Assembly (NCBI RefSeq): GCF_026410405.1
Contig: NZ_JAPMLN010000002.1
Span: forward strand, 162,944-226,943
From: Marinicella gelatinilytica
GTDB lineage: Bacteria > Pseudomonadota > Gammaproteobacteria > Xanthomonadales > Marinicellaceae
DNA: 64,000 nucleotides
Reading direction: 5' to 3'
Of the stretch, positions 1 through 7,876 are shown piece by piece. Both the position numbers and the translations under genes were made by a program. The notes below the pieces were generated by a model. That model saw nothing but the letters and a program-made list of their open reading frames with translations. It had not been told where the DNA came from and ran no database searches. Every line of letters starts with the position of its first letter. Position 1 is the stretch's first letter.

Positions 1-691
1 GGGTATTTCAGCTCAGTCCGTTGGTACCACGGCCCTGGCCACATTAAATGCAACCGGCAATGACAATACCCAGGACGATGGTGGCTCAAACGGTACCGGT
101 AAATCAAACAATGCTCTAAGCGGATCAAGAAACATCAGCGGTCTTATCAATGACAATATAATCGTATCAAATGATGAATATGTCCGTGGCTTCTTCTCTA
201 ACTTTACCGGTGTCGGTAACTTAGCCGCCAACACCATCACCATTGACAATAACACTATAAACATGACTGGTTCCGGTGGCAATGAAACCATTGTGGGTGT
301 TGAGTACCGGGCTTCTAACAGTAACGGAGAACTGTCAGTCACCACCACCAATAACACCATTTTTTCTGCCGGTGATAACGGCTTTTCGGGTGGCATATTT
401 GCTCTGACCGGCAATACGGGAACGGGACACAATAATGTTCTTTGTACAGATATTATTGGCAACGATGCCTCGGCACCTAATGCCATTGGGGTCGATGGCG
501 AAGATTATGGCTTTGTGTCATTTACTGGCACTGTCTTTCAACTTGAAAACCCCATTGCTGGCGCCTTATCTGAAGCCCAGGTTGATAACCATATCATTAC
601 AAATGATGCAGGCACCAGCCTGGCCACTGATGTCAATGTCTTTAATGTCGGTGGTGCTTTCACAGGAGTGACCAGTAATTGTCCACAATAA
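1..691 (+). CDS. C-terminal part of a large secreted repeat-type protein (partial)
   Basis: The reading frame is open from base 2 to the stop at 689-691, so only the C-terminal 229 or so residues are present and the gene begins before the window. The translation is rich in Asn, Thr, Gly, Ser and Asp, with recurring short strands such as 'NTITIDNNTI' and 'NHIITNDAGT', and it has only two cysteines. This composition is typical of surface or secreted proteins with a right-handed beta-helix; that fold is inferred. No transmembrane anchor or autotransporter barrel is visible in the segment seen. It precedes a cluster of tail-collar proteins on the same strand, which may share an extracellular role. 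Specific function unknown. Confidence 0.6.
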   Translation, partial: GISAQSVGTTALATLNATGNDNTQDDGGSNGTGKSNNALSGSRNISGLINDNIIVSNDEYVRGFFSNFTGVGNLAANTITIDNNTINMTGSGGNETIVGVEYRASNSNGELSVTTTNNTIFSAGDNGFSGGIFALTGNTGTGHNNVLCTDIIGNDASAPNAIGVDGEDYGFVSFTGTVFQLENPIAGALSEAQVDNHIITNDAGTSLATDVNVFNVGGAFTGVTSNCPQ

Positions 692-716
692 ACTGTCAAT
701 TCAATATGAATAAAAT

Positions 717-745
717 AACCACTGTCAATCAGGTTGGCAGTGGTT
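717..745 (+). terminator. Possible hairpin terminator after the repeat protein
   Basis: An 8-bp perfect inverted repeat, AACCACTG/CAGTGGTT, with a 13-nt loop lies 26 nt after the stop codon. It lacks a clean T-run, so if it terminates transcription it is weak. It separates the large protein gene from the collar-protein cluster. Confidence 0.4.
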
Positions 746-821
746 AAGGTGAAAGTTTTGAGCTCAGTTCTAAATTTAAAAAATATTTATTTAACAATCT
801 ATCTTATAAAGGGGGTGTTAT

Positions 822-1337
822 ATGTCTGAACCATTTTTAGCAGAAATCAGAATCGTTGGTTTTAATTTTGCGCCCAGAGGCTGGGCTTTTTGTGATGGCC
901 AAATATTACCCATCAACCAAAACCAATCTTTATATTCCTTACTGGGTACCACCTACGGGGGCGATGGCAGAACATCATTTGCCTTACCTGATGTGCGGGG
1001 ACGCGTGCCGATCCATGCCGGTCAAAGTGACGGTGGAACCAATCACACACTGGGGCAGAAAACCGGCGAAGAAACACATACTTTGTCAACGTCTGAAATC
1101 CCGCAGCACCAACACCCTGTTAACGGCACCAGCAATACAGCCAGTGAAGCCACACCCACCAATACACTGTTACCGGCAGCCAATAATGGCAAGCCTTATA
1201 ATACAACAGGAACGGCAGCCATGGGAGAGAACACGGTAGCCAATGTGGGGGGTGGTCAGGCGCATAATAATATGCAACCTTTTTTGGTAATGAATTATTG
1301 CATTGCCCTACAAGGTTTATTCCCATCACGAAATTAG
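822..1337 (+). CDS. Phage tail collar domain protein, copy 1
   Basis: 171 residues. The N-terminal half carries the tail-collar (Mdp-type, Pfam Collar) pattern: 'FAPRGWAFCDGQILP', then 'SLLGTTYGGDGRTSFALPDVRGR', written here in two parts because it is one conserved block (residues about 12-65). The middle is low-complexity and His/Asn/Thr rich, and the end is 'ALQGLFPSRN'. A strong ribosome site (GGGGG) lies 7 nt before the ATG. It is the first of three paralogues in a row (gaps of 10 and 11 nt), clearly an operon. Collar proteins in phages form the receptor-binding tip. Free-standing bacterial versions (microcystin-dependent protein family) have no established role. No head, portal or tail-tube genes are nearby, so this is not a visible prophage. 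Confidence 0.85.
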   Translation: MSEPFLAEIRIVGFNFAPRGWAFCDGQILPINQNQSLYSLLGTTYGGDGRTSFALPDVRGRVPIHAGQSDGGTNHTLGQKTGEETHTLSTSEIPQHQHPVNGTSNTASEATPTNTLLPAANNGKPYNTTGTAAMGENTVANVGGGQAHNNMQPFLVMNYCIALQGLFPSRN

Positions 1338-1347
1338 GAGAAAAATT

Positions 1348-1872
1348 ATGTCAGAACCATTTGTCGGCGAAGTACGCATGTTTGCAGGAAACTTTGCACC
1401 AAGAGGCTGGGCTTTTTGTGATGGGCAATTATTAGCCGTATCACAAAATGATGCTTTATTCAGCCTATTAGGAACCATTTACGGCGGTGATGGGCAAACC
1501 ACTTTTGGATTACCCGATATGCGTGGCCGATTAGCCATGCATGCTGGCGACGGACCGGGTTTGAGTCCTCGACGCTTAGGGTCGAAATCGGGCAGCGAAA
1601 AAGAAACCCTCACGGTAAATCAAATGCCCAACCATCGGCATGAACTGTTAGCGGCCAATACCCCAGGCTCTTCAGCCACACCCACAGGTCATTTAGCCAG
1701 AGACACTGCAGGTTCAAACCTCTATGTTCAAGCGCTTTCGGCTAACAACACAACACTGAATAACAACGCAACAAACAACGTAGGCGAATCAAGAAGCCAC
1801 AACAATCTCATGCCGTTTTTGTGCGTTCATTACATCATTGCCTTGGTCGGTATTTACCCATCCAGGCATTAA
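1348..1872 (+). CDS. Phage tail collar domain protein, copy 2
   Basis: 174 residues from the ATG at 1348, chosen because AGGAG ends 8 nt before it and because the protein then begins MSEPF like its neighbours; an ATG 45 nt upstream lies inside copy 1. Collar block 'NFAPRGWAFCDGQLL' at residues about 14-28 and 'GGDGQTTFGLPDMRGR' at about 48-63, variable Ser/Thr/Asn-rich middle, ending 'ALVGIYPSRH'. The conserved ends with diverged centres across the three copies suggest that the middle is the part exposed to a ligand. That is inference by analogy with phage tail tips. Confidence 0.85.
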   Translation: MSEPFVGEVRMFAGNFAPRGWAFCDGQLLAVSQNDALFSLLGTIYGGDGQTTFGLPDMRGRLAMHAGDGPGLSPRRLGSKSGSEKETLTVNQMPNHRHELLAANTPGSSATPTGHLARDTAGSNLYVQALSANNTTLNNNATNNVGESRSHNNLMPFLCVHYIIALVGIYPSRH

Positions 1873-1883
1873 GGAGAATTATT

Positions 1884-2423
1884 ATGTCAGAACCATTTAT
1901 CGCAGAAATCAGAATTTTCGCAGGTAATTTTGCCCCAAGAGGCTGGGCCTTTTGCAATGGCCAGTTATTACCGGTATCTCAAAATACAGCGCTTTTTTCC
2001 TTGATTGGCACCACCTACGGTGGCGACGGAAGAACAACCACGGCACTCCCTAATCTGGAAGGCAGAGCAGCCATGCATCCTGGTCGGGGACCGGGCTTAA
2101 CAGACCGAAGACTGGGAGAACGTGGTGGCACAGAAACTGTCACCTTAACCGAAGCGCAAATCCCCTCACATCAACACAGCATAATAGCTGATGCCAATGC
2201 AGGAGGCATTTCAGGAGGCGGTGCCAATACACCTGATCCGGCTGGTCACTATATGGCCAGCACATCAGCCAGTGGCCAGTTCTACGCAGACGGATCATCT
2301 AATCTCAGCCCAATGAACCCCACCAGTAACACTGGCGGATCACAAGCCCATAACAATTTACAGCCCTTAATCGTGATTAATTTCATTATCGCATTGGTGG
2401 GCCTGTATCCTTCCAGGAGCTAA
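1884..2423 (+). CDS. Phage tail collar domain protein, copy 3
   Basis: 179 residues from the ATG at 1884, preceded by AAGGAG. Same architecture as the two upstream copies: collar block with 'NFAPRGWAFCNGQLL' near the N-terminus, a Gly/Ala/Ser-rich variable insert around residues 110-150, and terminal 'ALVGLYPSRS'. It is followed after 2 nt by a small protein with a twin-arginine-like leader, so all four genes are probably co-transcribed. No signal peptide is visible on the collar proteins themselves; export, if any, must use another route. Confidence 0.85.
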   Translation: MSEPFIAEIRIFAGNFAPRGWAFCNGQLLPVSQNTALFSLIGTTYGGDGRTTTALPNLEGRAAMHPGRGPGLTDRRLGERGGTETVTLTEAQIPSHQHSIIADANAGGISGGGANTPDPAGHYMASTSASGQFYADGSSNLSPMNPTSNTGGSQAHNNLQPLIVINFIIALVGLYPSRS

Positions 2424-2425
2424 TT

Positions 2426-2782
2426 ATGAACAGAAGACTATTTGCAAAAACAATCCTTGGCGGCTTGGGCGCATCTGTGCTGACCAGCCCGGTGATGGTT
2501 CATTCCTCTTCAATTAAAACAAGTTCAATCAATTTTGAAGCTGGACACAGCATGCAAACAGATGATGGACTTAAAATGACCTTAAGTGGCCACCAATTGC
2601 CCACAAAAAATAAGGACCATCAACAGTTTGTGCTTACTTTCGACGTTCATAATCCGGATGGTCATTTACAAGAAAAAATTTACCATTTGACTGATCACAA
2701 GGGTATTAAGCACGAGATTTTTATGACACCTGTTAATAAAAATCAACTACAGGCGGTCTTTAACCGGAGAACGCATGCCTGA
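2426..2782 (+). CDS. DUF6916-like protein with twin-arginine-like signal
   Basis: 118 residues. The N-terminus 'NRRLFAKTILGG' followed by a hydrophobic stretch resembles a twin-arginine export signal (RR, then F at +2). The remainder, from about residue 35, matches in length and pattern the 97-residue protein at 3318-3611: 'FEAGH..', 'FVLTFDV', 'KIYHLTD', 'HEIFMTPV', 'LQAVFN'. Small proteins of this kind (DUF6916 as I recall it) commonly lie beside tail-collar proteins. The stop overlaps the next gene by 8 nt, indicating translational coupling. Molecular function unknown; the family assignment is from pattern only. Confidence 0.6.
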   Translation: MNRRLFAKTILGGLGASVLTSPVMVHSSSIKTSSINFEAGHSMQTDDGLKMTLSGHQLPTKNKDHQQFVLTFDVHNPDGHLQEKIYHLTDHKGIKHEIFMTPVNKNQLQAVFNRRTHA

Positions 2783-3311
2783 AAATTGGTTGAACCAAAA
2801 GTCGTTCAAATTTATACCGAAAAGTGTTTTATTCAAAGCCATATCTAATAAGGATATGGCTTTTCTTTCTGAGTTGTATCGCAGCACTAGATGGCAAGAG
2901 GTGCTTCAAGCTCCGTGGAATGATGAACAACGCATCGAATTTCTAGACCAACAGTTTACCGCGCAACATGAACACTACAACAGCCACTACCCTAAAGCTG
3001 AAAAATTACTGATTCTAAAAGACAAAAAACCCATTGGGCGGATTTATATTGACCGTGATGAAAACTCAATATGTTTGATTGATGTGGCATTACTCACACA
3101 ACATCGCGGCAGCGGACTTGGTACTAAACTGCTTAAAGAGTTATTAATAGAAGCTCAGGCAACAAAGAAGAAAATAGTCATCCATGTGGAGAACTTCAAT
3201 CCGGCCTACCAATGGTACCTGAAACATGGTTTCCAACAGGTGGAAGACAAAGGTGTATACCAATATATGGAATGGTACCCAAAATCAGCGAAAAAGAACC
3301 AATCCGGTTAA
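2775..3311 (+). CDS. GNAT-family N-acetyltransferase
   Basis: 178 residues. The acetyl-CoA binding loop is visible as 'HRGSGLGTKLLKEL' (R-G-x-G-x-G, residues about 110-123), followed by the motif B region 'NPAYQWYLKHGFQQVED' near the C-terminus, both typical of GNAT enzymes. The first 35 residues are an extra N-terminal stretch before the usual fold. It overlaps the preceding gene by 8 nt and ends the collar operon, so it may act on a product of that cluster. Substrate cannot be told from sequence. Confidence 0.8.
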   Translation: MPENWLNQKSFKFIPKSVLFKAISNKDMAFLSELYRSTRWQEVLQAPWNDEQRIEFLDQQFTAQHEHYNSHYPKAEKLLILKDKKPIGRIYIDRDENSICLIDVALLTQHRGSGLGTKLLKELLIEAQATKKKIVIHVENFNPAYQWYLKHGFQQVEDKGVYQYMEWYPKSAKKNQSG

Positions 3312-3317
3312 TCTCTT

Positions 3318-3611
3318 TTAAGTAAAAACAGCCTCATAGTGCACACCTTTATCGTCGCCAAAAACCGGCACTAAAAACAGTTCAAATTCCCCCATCTTTG
3401 AATGAGAAACCTGATAAACACCTTGCTCAAACACCTGTTTTTCATCACATGAAAACACCACTGAAAATTGTTCATTCTGCGATTTATTCTGAGGCTGAAG
3501 CCCGGCTTTAACTTCTTCTATACGACACGATACGGGTTGATCCTGTACAAAAGTAATCCCAAATTCATCCCCACTGTATTGCTCAAATTGTTTTTTATTC
3601 GGTAAAGTCAT
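3318..3611 (-). CDS. DUF6916-like small protein
   Basis: 97 residues, no signal peptide. The pattern is 'FEQYSGDEFGITF' near the N-terminus, 'FSVVFSCD', 'FEQGVYQVSHSKMGEFELFLVPV' in the C-terminal half, and terminal 'YEAVF'. This resembles DUF6916 and the exported paralogue at 2426-2782. It is convergent with the GNAT gene (6 nt between stops). Function unknown. The presence of one exported and one cytoplasmic-looking version beside three collar proteins is a recurring layout to check. Confidence 0.65.
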   Translation of the reverse strand: MTLPNKKQFEQYSGDEFGITFVQDQPVSCRIEEVKAGLQPQNKSQNEQFSVVFSCDEKQVFEQGVYQVSHSKMGEFELFLVPVFGDDKGVHYEAVFT

Positions 3612-3814
3612 AGTTATCAGTTCTTAAACCCCCTATTATAGCGTACTCACTTGCTACAGACATTAGAGTAGAAAAAACTCGCCCATGGGAGAACTCTCAG
3701 TTTTGAAAATAATAACAACTAAAATTCTATGAATTATAACCATATTTTGCTATGATTATATTTGGGGATAATCTTATAAATGGATATACAAAACAGTAAC
3801 TTAGAGGAAATATT

Positions 3815-4360
3815 ATGAAAACTAAATTATTTAAAGGGCTCTGCCTGACACTGCTCTCAGGGTATGCTTTAGCCGACGTGAACATAAACGCCCAATTATG
3901 TAACCAGTCAAAGAAGCCTGTTGAATTTCACTTTTTTAATCATAATGATATTGCCAGCGGCGGGATTGCACTTGCCACAAAATCTGTGCAGGCTTGTTCC
4001 TGTGTAAACATTACCACACACACGGACTTATGGCACAACATGCCCATTGCCAGAATCAACCAGTTGGTTTATCGCGATGTTGGTAGTGTTTCGGGCACCA
4101 GCATTGAGGTTTGTCTGGATGCCAAGGGTAAATTTGAAGGCTATATCGAAGGCGGCGTCAAAACTTGCGCCAAAGCTAAAAAGGAAACTTCTTATTTGCC
4201 TGCGCCTGAACTCACCCGCGCCCAGGGTGATTTGAAAATTCTTGAAAGTCATTTGTACGCTGAATCAACCGACTGTCAATCAAAAGACTGGACCGGTGGT
4301 TGTGTAAAATATGACGCTAATTACAATTTCACAGATGGCGCTGCTTGTCACGGAAATTAA
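3815..4360 (+). CDS. Secreted cysteine-containing protein of unknown function
   Basis: 181 residues. The N-terminus MKTKLFKGLCLTLLSGYALA is a clear Sec signal peptide (Lys-rich start, hydrophobic core, A-L-A cleavage before residue 21). The mature part holds about seven cysteines, some paired closely ('QACSC'), suggesting a disulfide-bonded periplasmic or extracellular protein. A ribosome site (AGAGG) precedes the ATG. No family recognised. It is followed by a strong terminator and is therefore a single-gene transcript, unless read through from upstream. Confidence 0.6.
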   Translation: MKTKLFKGLCLTLLSGYALADVNINAQLCNQSKKPVEFHFFNHNDIASGGIALATKSVQACSCVNITTHTDLWHNMPIARINQLVYRDVGSVSGTSIEVCLDAKGKFEGYIEGGVKTCAKAKKETSYLPAPELTRAQGDLKILESHLYAESTDCQSKDWTGGCVKYDANYNFTDGAACHGN

Positions 4361-4375
4361 AGCTGTCATCAAAGA

Positions 4376-4424
4376 ACGACTTACCCGTCCGGGCAATGCG
4401 CGCTGACAGGTAAGTCGTTTTTTA
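4376..4424 (+). terminator. Rho-independent terminator
   Basis: A perfect 10-bp stem, ACGACTTACC/GGTAAGTCGT, with a 23-nt GC-rich loop is followed by a T-run. It lies 16 nt after the stop of the secreted protein gene. Confidence 0.85.
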
Positions 4425-4785
4425 TTTCAAACAATTATCTACAATCGTTGATTACAAAAAAATTTAAACTTCGTTATTAGGGATCTCTCCTCGTTCCAGG
4501 TCGCATACCCTAACCACTTTAATGCCACTTCAACGGAGAACGAATAAAGCTGTGTTCGTTGCCAAACGCCAGATCTGACAATAAAGAGCATATGCTCAGC
4601 GACCAGGAGAAGATAATTCAAAAAGCCAAAGACACCGAAAAATTAATTCACCAAGACGATAAAAAACACCGTCAGGCGCTTGAAGGTCAAGGCGGTTAAT
4701 ACTTATTAGTTTCAGGGCCACAGAAACTGAATCAACTCCTACTTGAAAAAACATCTATCGCGGAACGAGGACAGCCATTAACCTT
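4425..4785. other. Spacer holding a gene remnant
   Basis: About 360 nt without an intact gene. The part from 4565 to 4699 is a duplicate of the end of the lipoprotein gene at 9241-9456. I see no other gene, RNA or clear promoter in 4425-4564 or 4700-4785. Confidence 0.5.
4565..4699 (+). pseudogene. Remnant copy of the small lipoprotein gene at 9241-9456
   Basis: These 135 nt match the last 135 nt of the intact lipoprotein gene with about 15 mismatches and no gaps. The frame stays open and ends at the same stop. The start codon, signal peptide and lipobox cysteine are absent: similarity stops abruptly at 4564. An internal ATG (4592) could in principle give a 35-residue peptide, but no ribosome site precedes it. 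The copy is in the same orientation as the intact gene, 4.7 kb away, so it reflects duplication followed by loss of the 5' part. Confidence 0.75.
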
Positions 4786-5460
4786 CTACAAAAAGTCTCT
4801 TTTTCTGAATTGCAGATAATAAGTTAGACCCAAACACAAAATTATAAAGCCCACTTCAGCTGCAATAATTGTTAACGCGGTACTGTTCCATACCGGCGAT
4901 GCGGCCTCCATATATTTTTGAATGTCCGTTATGCTTGACAGCCAGAACATAAATAGTGATAGACCAATATTGGTGATGGTCAGTACCACAATTGTCCAGG
5001 TCTGAGATTCACTGACCAATCCAACAAACAGTAGCAAGAAAAAAACCGCCAACATTTCTAGCATTAAAATAATGCTATAAACAGCCAACCCATTCGGAAT
5101 GGCTTCTTGAGTAAAGATTACCCACATCAAACCACTGACGATGATTACCCAAAAAGACACAAATACGGTCAGATTGGCCACAATCTTGGCGTGGGTGTAT
5201 TGAAGAAAGGTTATCGGCAAGCTCAGTATAAATGGTAAATTGTGATCACTTCTCTCTGTGGTTACGGTGGTAATTATCATTTGAGCGCCCGCAATAATAA
5301 TCATTGACAATATTATAGTAACCCCGCCATAAAAGGCACCGGAATGTTCCCAGGTGAGCAACCATAGGCCAATCAATCCCACCACTAAGTAAGCCAATAA
5401 TGGATATTTATTGAATTGAATATCTTTTATGACCAGCGCTTTAATAATGGATGATTTCAT
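4786..5460 (-). CDS. ABC-2 type transporter permease
   Basis: 224 residues with six hydrophobic segments (about 20-40, 45-65, 95-115, 125-150, 155-178, 195-215). There is a cytoplasmic loop after segment 2 carrying 'TTERSDHNLPFILSLPI', which resembles the ABC-2 permease loop that contacts the ATPase. The start codon overlaps the stop of the ATPase gene by 4 nt (ATGA), so the two are translationally coupled. Together with the GntR regulator this is the YtrAB-type arrangement of envelope-stress or antimicrobial-peptide exporters. Substrate unknown. Confidence 0.8.
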   Translation of the reverse strand: MKSSIIKALVIKDIQFNKYPLLAYLVVGLIGLWLLTWEHSGAFYGGVTIILSMIIIAGAQMIITTVTTERSDHNLPFILSLPITFLQYTHAKIVANLTVFVSFWVIIVSGLMWVIFTQEAIPNGLAVYSIILMLEMLAVFFLLLFVGLVSESQTWTIVVLTITNIGLSLFMFWLSSITDIQKYMEAASPVWNSTALTIIAAEVGFIILCLGLTYYLQFRKRDFL

Positions 5461-6356
5461 GAGGTTCTCCTTTGACGCTTGGTCTCCACTTCGGCGACGA
5501 AAATTTCTTCCAAACTCATGTATTCAACCTGTTGAATGTGACCGCCTCTATCCGTTAAATCGGCCAAAACCTGATCGTTACAATCATGGATAACTAAACT
5601 GAGGGTTTGGCCAATTTCGACCACTTCTTTGATATGAGTATTCATCGTTATGTTGTGTTTTCCGTCAACGGTCAGCCGCACCCGCCGCCATTTTTCTATA
5701 AAGGTTTCCTTGTCATCGCTGTTCACTATTTGACCGCGATCTATAAATGTGATGTGATCAGATAATTGCTCAACGTCCCGGGTGTTATGAGAAGAAAACA
5801 AAATACTTCGGCTGTCGTCCGCCAATACAGCCATGAGTTGATTATTGACTTCTTTTCTGGCGACCGGGTCTAAACCGGTGGTGGGTTCATCTAAAATAAG
5901 TAATCGTGGATGTCTGGCCAATATCAAAAGCAAGCCGGCTTTGACCCGCTGTCCATGTGACATGCCTTTCATTTTTTGGTTCGGAATCAAATCAAATTCA
6001 GTGAGTAATTTATCGGCATATTGCTTGTCCCATTTTTCAGGAAATACTTTCCTAATAAATTCCATGTGCCAGTCTAATGTGGCATTTTTATATAATCGCA
6101 TGTCTTCTGAAACATAACCAATATCAGATTTGGCAAGAACCTGAAACGCTGGAATTCGATGACCTAACACAGTAACATCACCGCAATCTGCTGACACCAA
6201 TCCCATCAGAATACTGATAAGGGTTGATTTTCCGGCACCATTGGGTCCAATGAGACCCATAATGCCACCTTGATCTAAATGCAAACTGATACTTTGCAAA
6301 CTAAAATGTTCATACTGACGACTCACGTCAATCATTTCAAAGGCCTTGTCATTCAT
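5457..6356 (-). CDS. ABC transporter ATP-binding protein (YtrB-like)
   Basis: 299 residues from the ATG at 6356 (AGAGAG ends 6 nt upstream; a GTG at 6362 is less likely). Walker A 'GPNGAGKST' at residues about 37-45, a signature-like 'MSHGQRVKAGL' near 135, Walker B 'LLILDEPTTGLDP' near 155, and a switch His in 'SSHNTRDVEQ'. A C-terminal extension of about 80 residues follows the nucleotide-binding domain. The gene overlaps the GntR gene upstream and the permease gene downstream, making a three-gene operon. The protein should couple ATP hydrolysis to the membrane partner encoded next. Confidence 0.88.
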   Translation of the reverse strand: MNDKAFEMIDVSRQYEHFSLQSISLHLDQGGIMGLIGPNGAGKSTLISILMGLVSADCGDVTVLGHRIPAFQVLAKSDIGYVSEDMRLYKNATLDWHMEFIRKVFPEKWDKQYADKLLTEFDLIPNQKMKGMSHGQRVKAGLLLILARHPRLLILDEPTTGLDPVARKEVNNQLMAVLADDSRSILFSSHNTRDVEQLSDHITFIDRGQIVNSDDKETFIEKWRRVRLTVDGKHNITMNTHIKEVVEIGQTLSLVIHDCNDQVLADLTDRGGHIQQVEYMSLEEIFVAEVETKRQRRTS

Positions 6357-6741
6357 TATCACTCTCTTTTTGTTCCGATAATTGTTGTAAGCGTTTTTTT
6401 AAATCGGTTACTGAAATCCCATAGTTGCCGGCATGAGATAACGCCTGCTTCAGATGTTTATCAATTTCATTGTGTATAATCAGATCGTTCAGATTCTCAT
6501 TGTTTGCCACAAAAGAACCAATACCCTGCTGTGTTACCAACACCCCTTCCCGCTCCAATTCCTGATAAGCTCTTTTGACAGTTATCACACTGACGCTTGT
6601 TGCCACTGCCAACTCTCTAATTGAGGGCACTTTTTCGCCTTGCGCCCAATCACCCTGCGCCACCAGCTGTTTAATCTGTTCCATGATTTGCAAATACATG
6701 GGCCTGCCATCTTTTTGTGATAAGGCAAATATTTTTTTCAT
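6349..6741 (-). CDS. GntR-family (YtrA-type) transcriptional regulator
   Basis: 130 residues. The N-terminal winged helix is visible as 'GRPMYLQIMEQIKQ' followed by 'KVPSIRELAVATSVSVITVKRAYQELE' (two adjoining pieces of the standard GntR pattern, residues about 12-66). Only a short C-terminal tail of about 50 residues follows, which defines the small YtrA subfamily that usually controls a neighbouring ABC exporter. It is the first gene of that operon. A 23-bp palindrome 11 nt upstream of its start codon, repeated before the ankyrin operon, is the likely autoregulatory site. Confidence 0.88.
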   Translation of the reverse strand: MKKIFALSQKDGRPMYLQIMEQIKQLVAQGDWAQGEKVPSIRELAVATSVSVITVKRAYQELEREGVLVTQQGIGSFVANNENLNDLIIHNEIDKHLKQALSHAGNYGISVTDLKKRLQQLSEQKESDNE

Positions 6742-6751
6742 GGCTTAATTG

Positions 6752-6774
6752 CTGTACATAATAGATATTCACAG
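6752..6774 (-). promoter_or_regulatory. Palindromic operator of the GntR-ABC operon
   Basis: The sequence fits CTGT-nn-ATA-n5-TAT-nn-ACAG exactly, a dyad of 23 bp. It starts 11 nt upstream of the GntR start codon and overlaps the -10 element and the expected transcription start. The same dyad occurs at 8553-8575. Assignment to this GntR protein is inference from position and repetition. Confidence 0.7.
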
Positions 6775-6800
6775 TATAAGCAGTGGTCTCCATAAATCAA
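6773..6800 (-). promoter_or_regulatory. Sigma-70 type promoter of the GntR-ABC operon
   Basis: On the minus strand TTGATT (6800-6795), 16 nt, TATACT (6778-6773). The -10 runs straight into the palindromic operator, so a bound repressor would block polymerase. The leader to the GntR start would be only about 25 nt. Confidence 0.6.
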
Positions 6801-6808
6801 GTCATCCT

Positions 6809-7873
6809 TCATGACACCGATTGGTTCGTTTTTAATCCGAAGAAGGGCCTGATAAAGACCCATCGCCTTATCAGACATTCATACAAACCCAATGAACCGG
6901 CCAATGTCACAACAACAACCACTAAAAATTTCAATCTAACATCAAAATTAAGCGGGAAAATAAAATAAGAAGCAGCATACAAAACAATCATATGAATAAT
7001 GTAAACCGGATAGGCACTTTGACTTAAATAACGTAAAACCTGACTGGGGTAGTTTAGATGCTTGTAGGCAAAGGCCAGGATGGAGAATATCCACAGATTG
7101 GATTCAATGGACACCAGATAAGCAGCCATTTGACCTTGATTAATTCGATAGATAGACATGAACAGGGCCATGAGAAAAAACACCCATCGCCAGGTTAATA
7201 AATTGTCTAAGATTGGTTTGCCGCAGAGAACAAAAACATAACCAAAGAAGAAAGCCATTAAACCAAGAAAGTAACCATGAGCAGTCATGGCATATAATTC
7301 AAAAGGTATTGGCTTTAATACCAGTGCTTCCATAGCAAAAATGATCAGAACAATACAAAATCCAAAAGGCATGCTGAACAGGCGCTTTAACCCTGAAACC
7401 AAACGTCCATTCGGGTATTTTTTAATCCACACAAAAAGTGGCAAAAATAGTAAAGTGTAGCTAAAAATATTCCCTAAAAACCATAAATGGGATACACCAG
7501 GACTGAAGCTAAGTTGCCAGGAATAATACGATTGTAAAATCAAAATATGCACCGGCACCACAAAAAGCGCACCAAAAACAAAAGGCAATAAAATTCTTCT
7601 TGAGCGCTCTTTAATCAACTCAACCCAGTTTCTTTTCTGAAGTGCAAAAAACACCCCCATACCGGAAACAAAAAACAGGATGGGAATGCGCCAAACATTG
7701 ATTAACGACATGGGTGTCCACAGACCGGCCCAGGATTCTTTGTTAGTAATAAAACCAATCATCAGACCCCAGGACTGAAAGCCGATGGCCACGTGATAAA
7801 CAATCAATAAGCCGATGGAAATGACTCGCAACCAATCAATATCATGCCTTCTGTAATTAGGATTTAAGTTCAT
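6809..7873 (-). CDS. Acyltransferase family 3 membrane protein
   Basis: 354 residues with about ten hydrophobic segments. The N-terminal block 'RRHDIDWLRVISIGLLIVYH' contains the D-x-x-R and the His of the Acyltransferase_3 family. 'RIPILFFVSGMGVFFAL' follows around residue 62. These enzymes O-acylate envelope glycans in the inner membrane; the OpgC-like appearance hints at a glucan acceptor, but the acceptor cannot be decided here. It lies 3 nt after the ankyrin lipoprotein gene and so belongs to its operon, under the operator shared with the ABC exporter. Its stop lies 8 nt before the -35 of the GntR promoter. Confidence 0.8.
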   Translation of the reverse strand: MNLNPNYRRHDIDWLRVISIGLLIVYHVAIGFQSWGLMIGFITNKESWAGLWTPMSLINVWRIPILFFVSGMGVFFALQKRNWVELIKERSRRILLPFVFGALFVVPVHILILQSYYSWQLSFSPGVSHLWFLGNIFSYTLLFLPLFVWIKKYPNGRLVSGLKRLFSMPFGFCIVLIIFAMEALVLKPIPFELYAMTAHGYFLGLMAFFFGYVFVLCGKPILDNLLTWRWVFFLMALFMSIYRINQGQMAAYLVSIESNLWIFSILAFAYKHLNYPSQVLRYLSQSAYPVYIIHMIVLYAASYFIFPLNFDVRLKFLVVVVVTLAGSLGLYECLIRRWVFIRPFFGLKTNQSVS

Positions 7874-7876
7874 TGT

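Noticed and set aside
822..3611. Prophage remnant
   Set aside because: Only tail-collar domains are phage-like. No terminase, portal, tail tube, lysis or integrase genes are in the window, and collar proteins of this family are common as chromosomal clusters.
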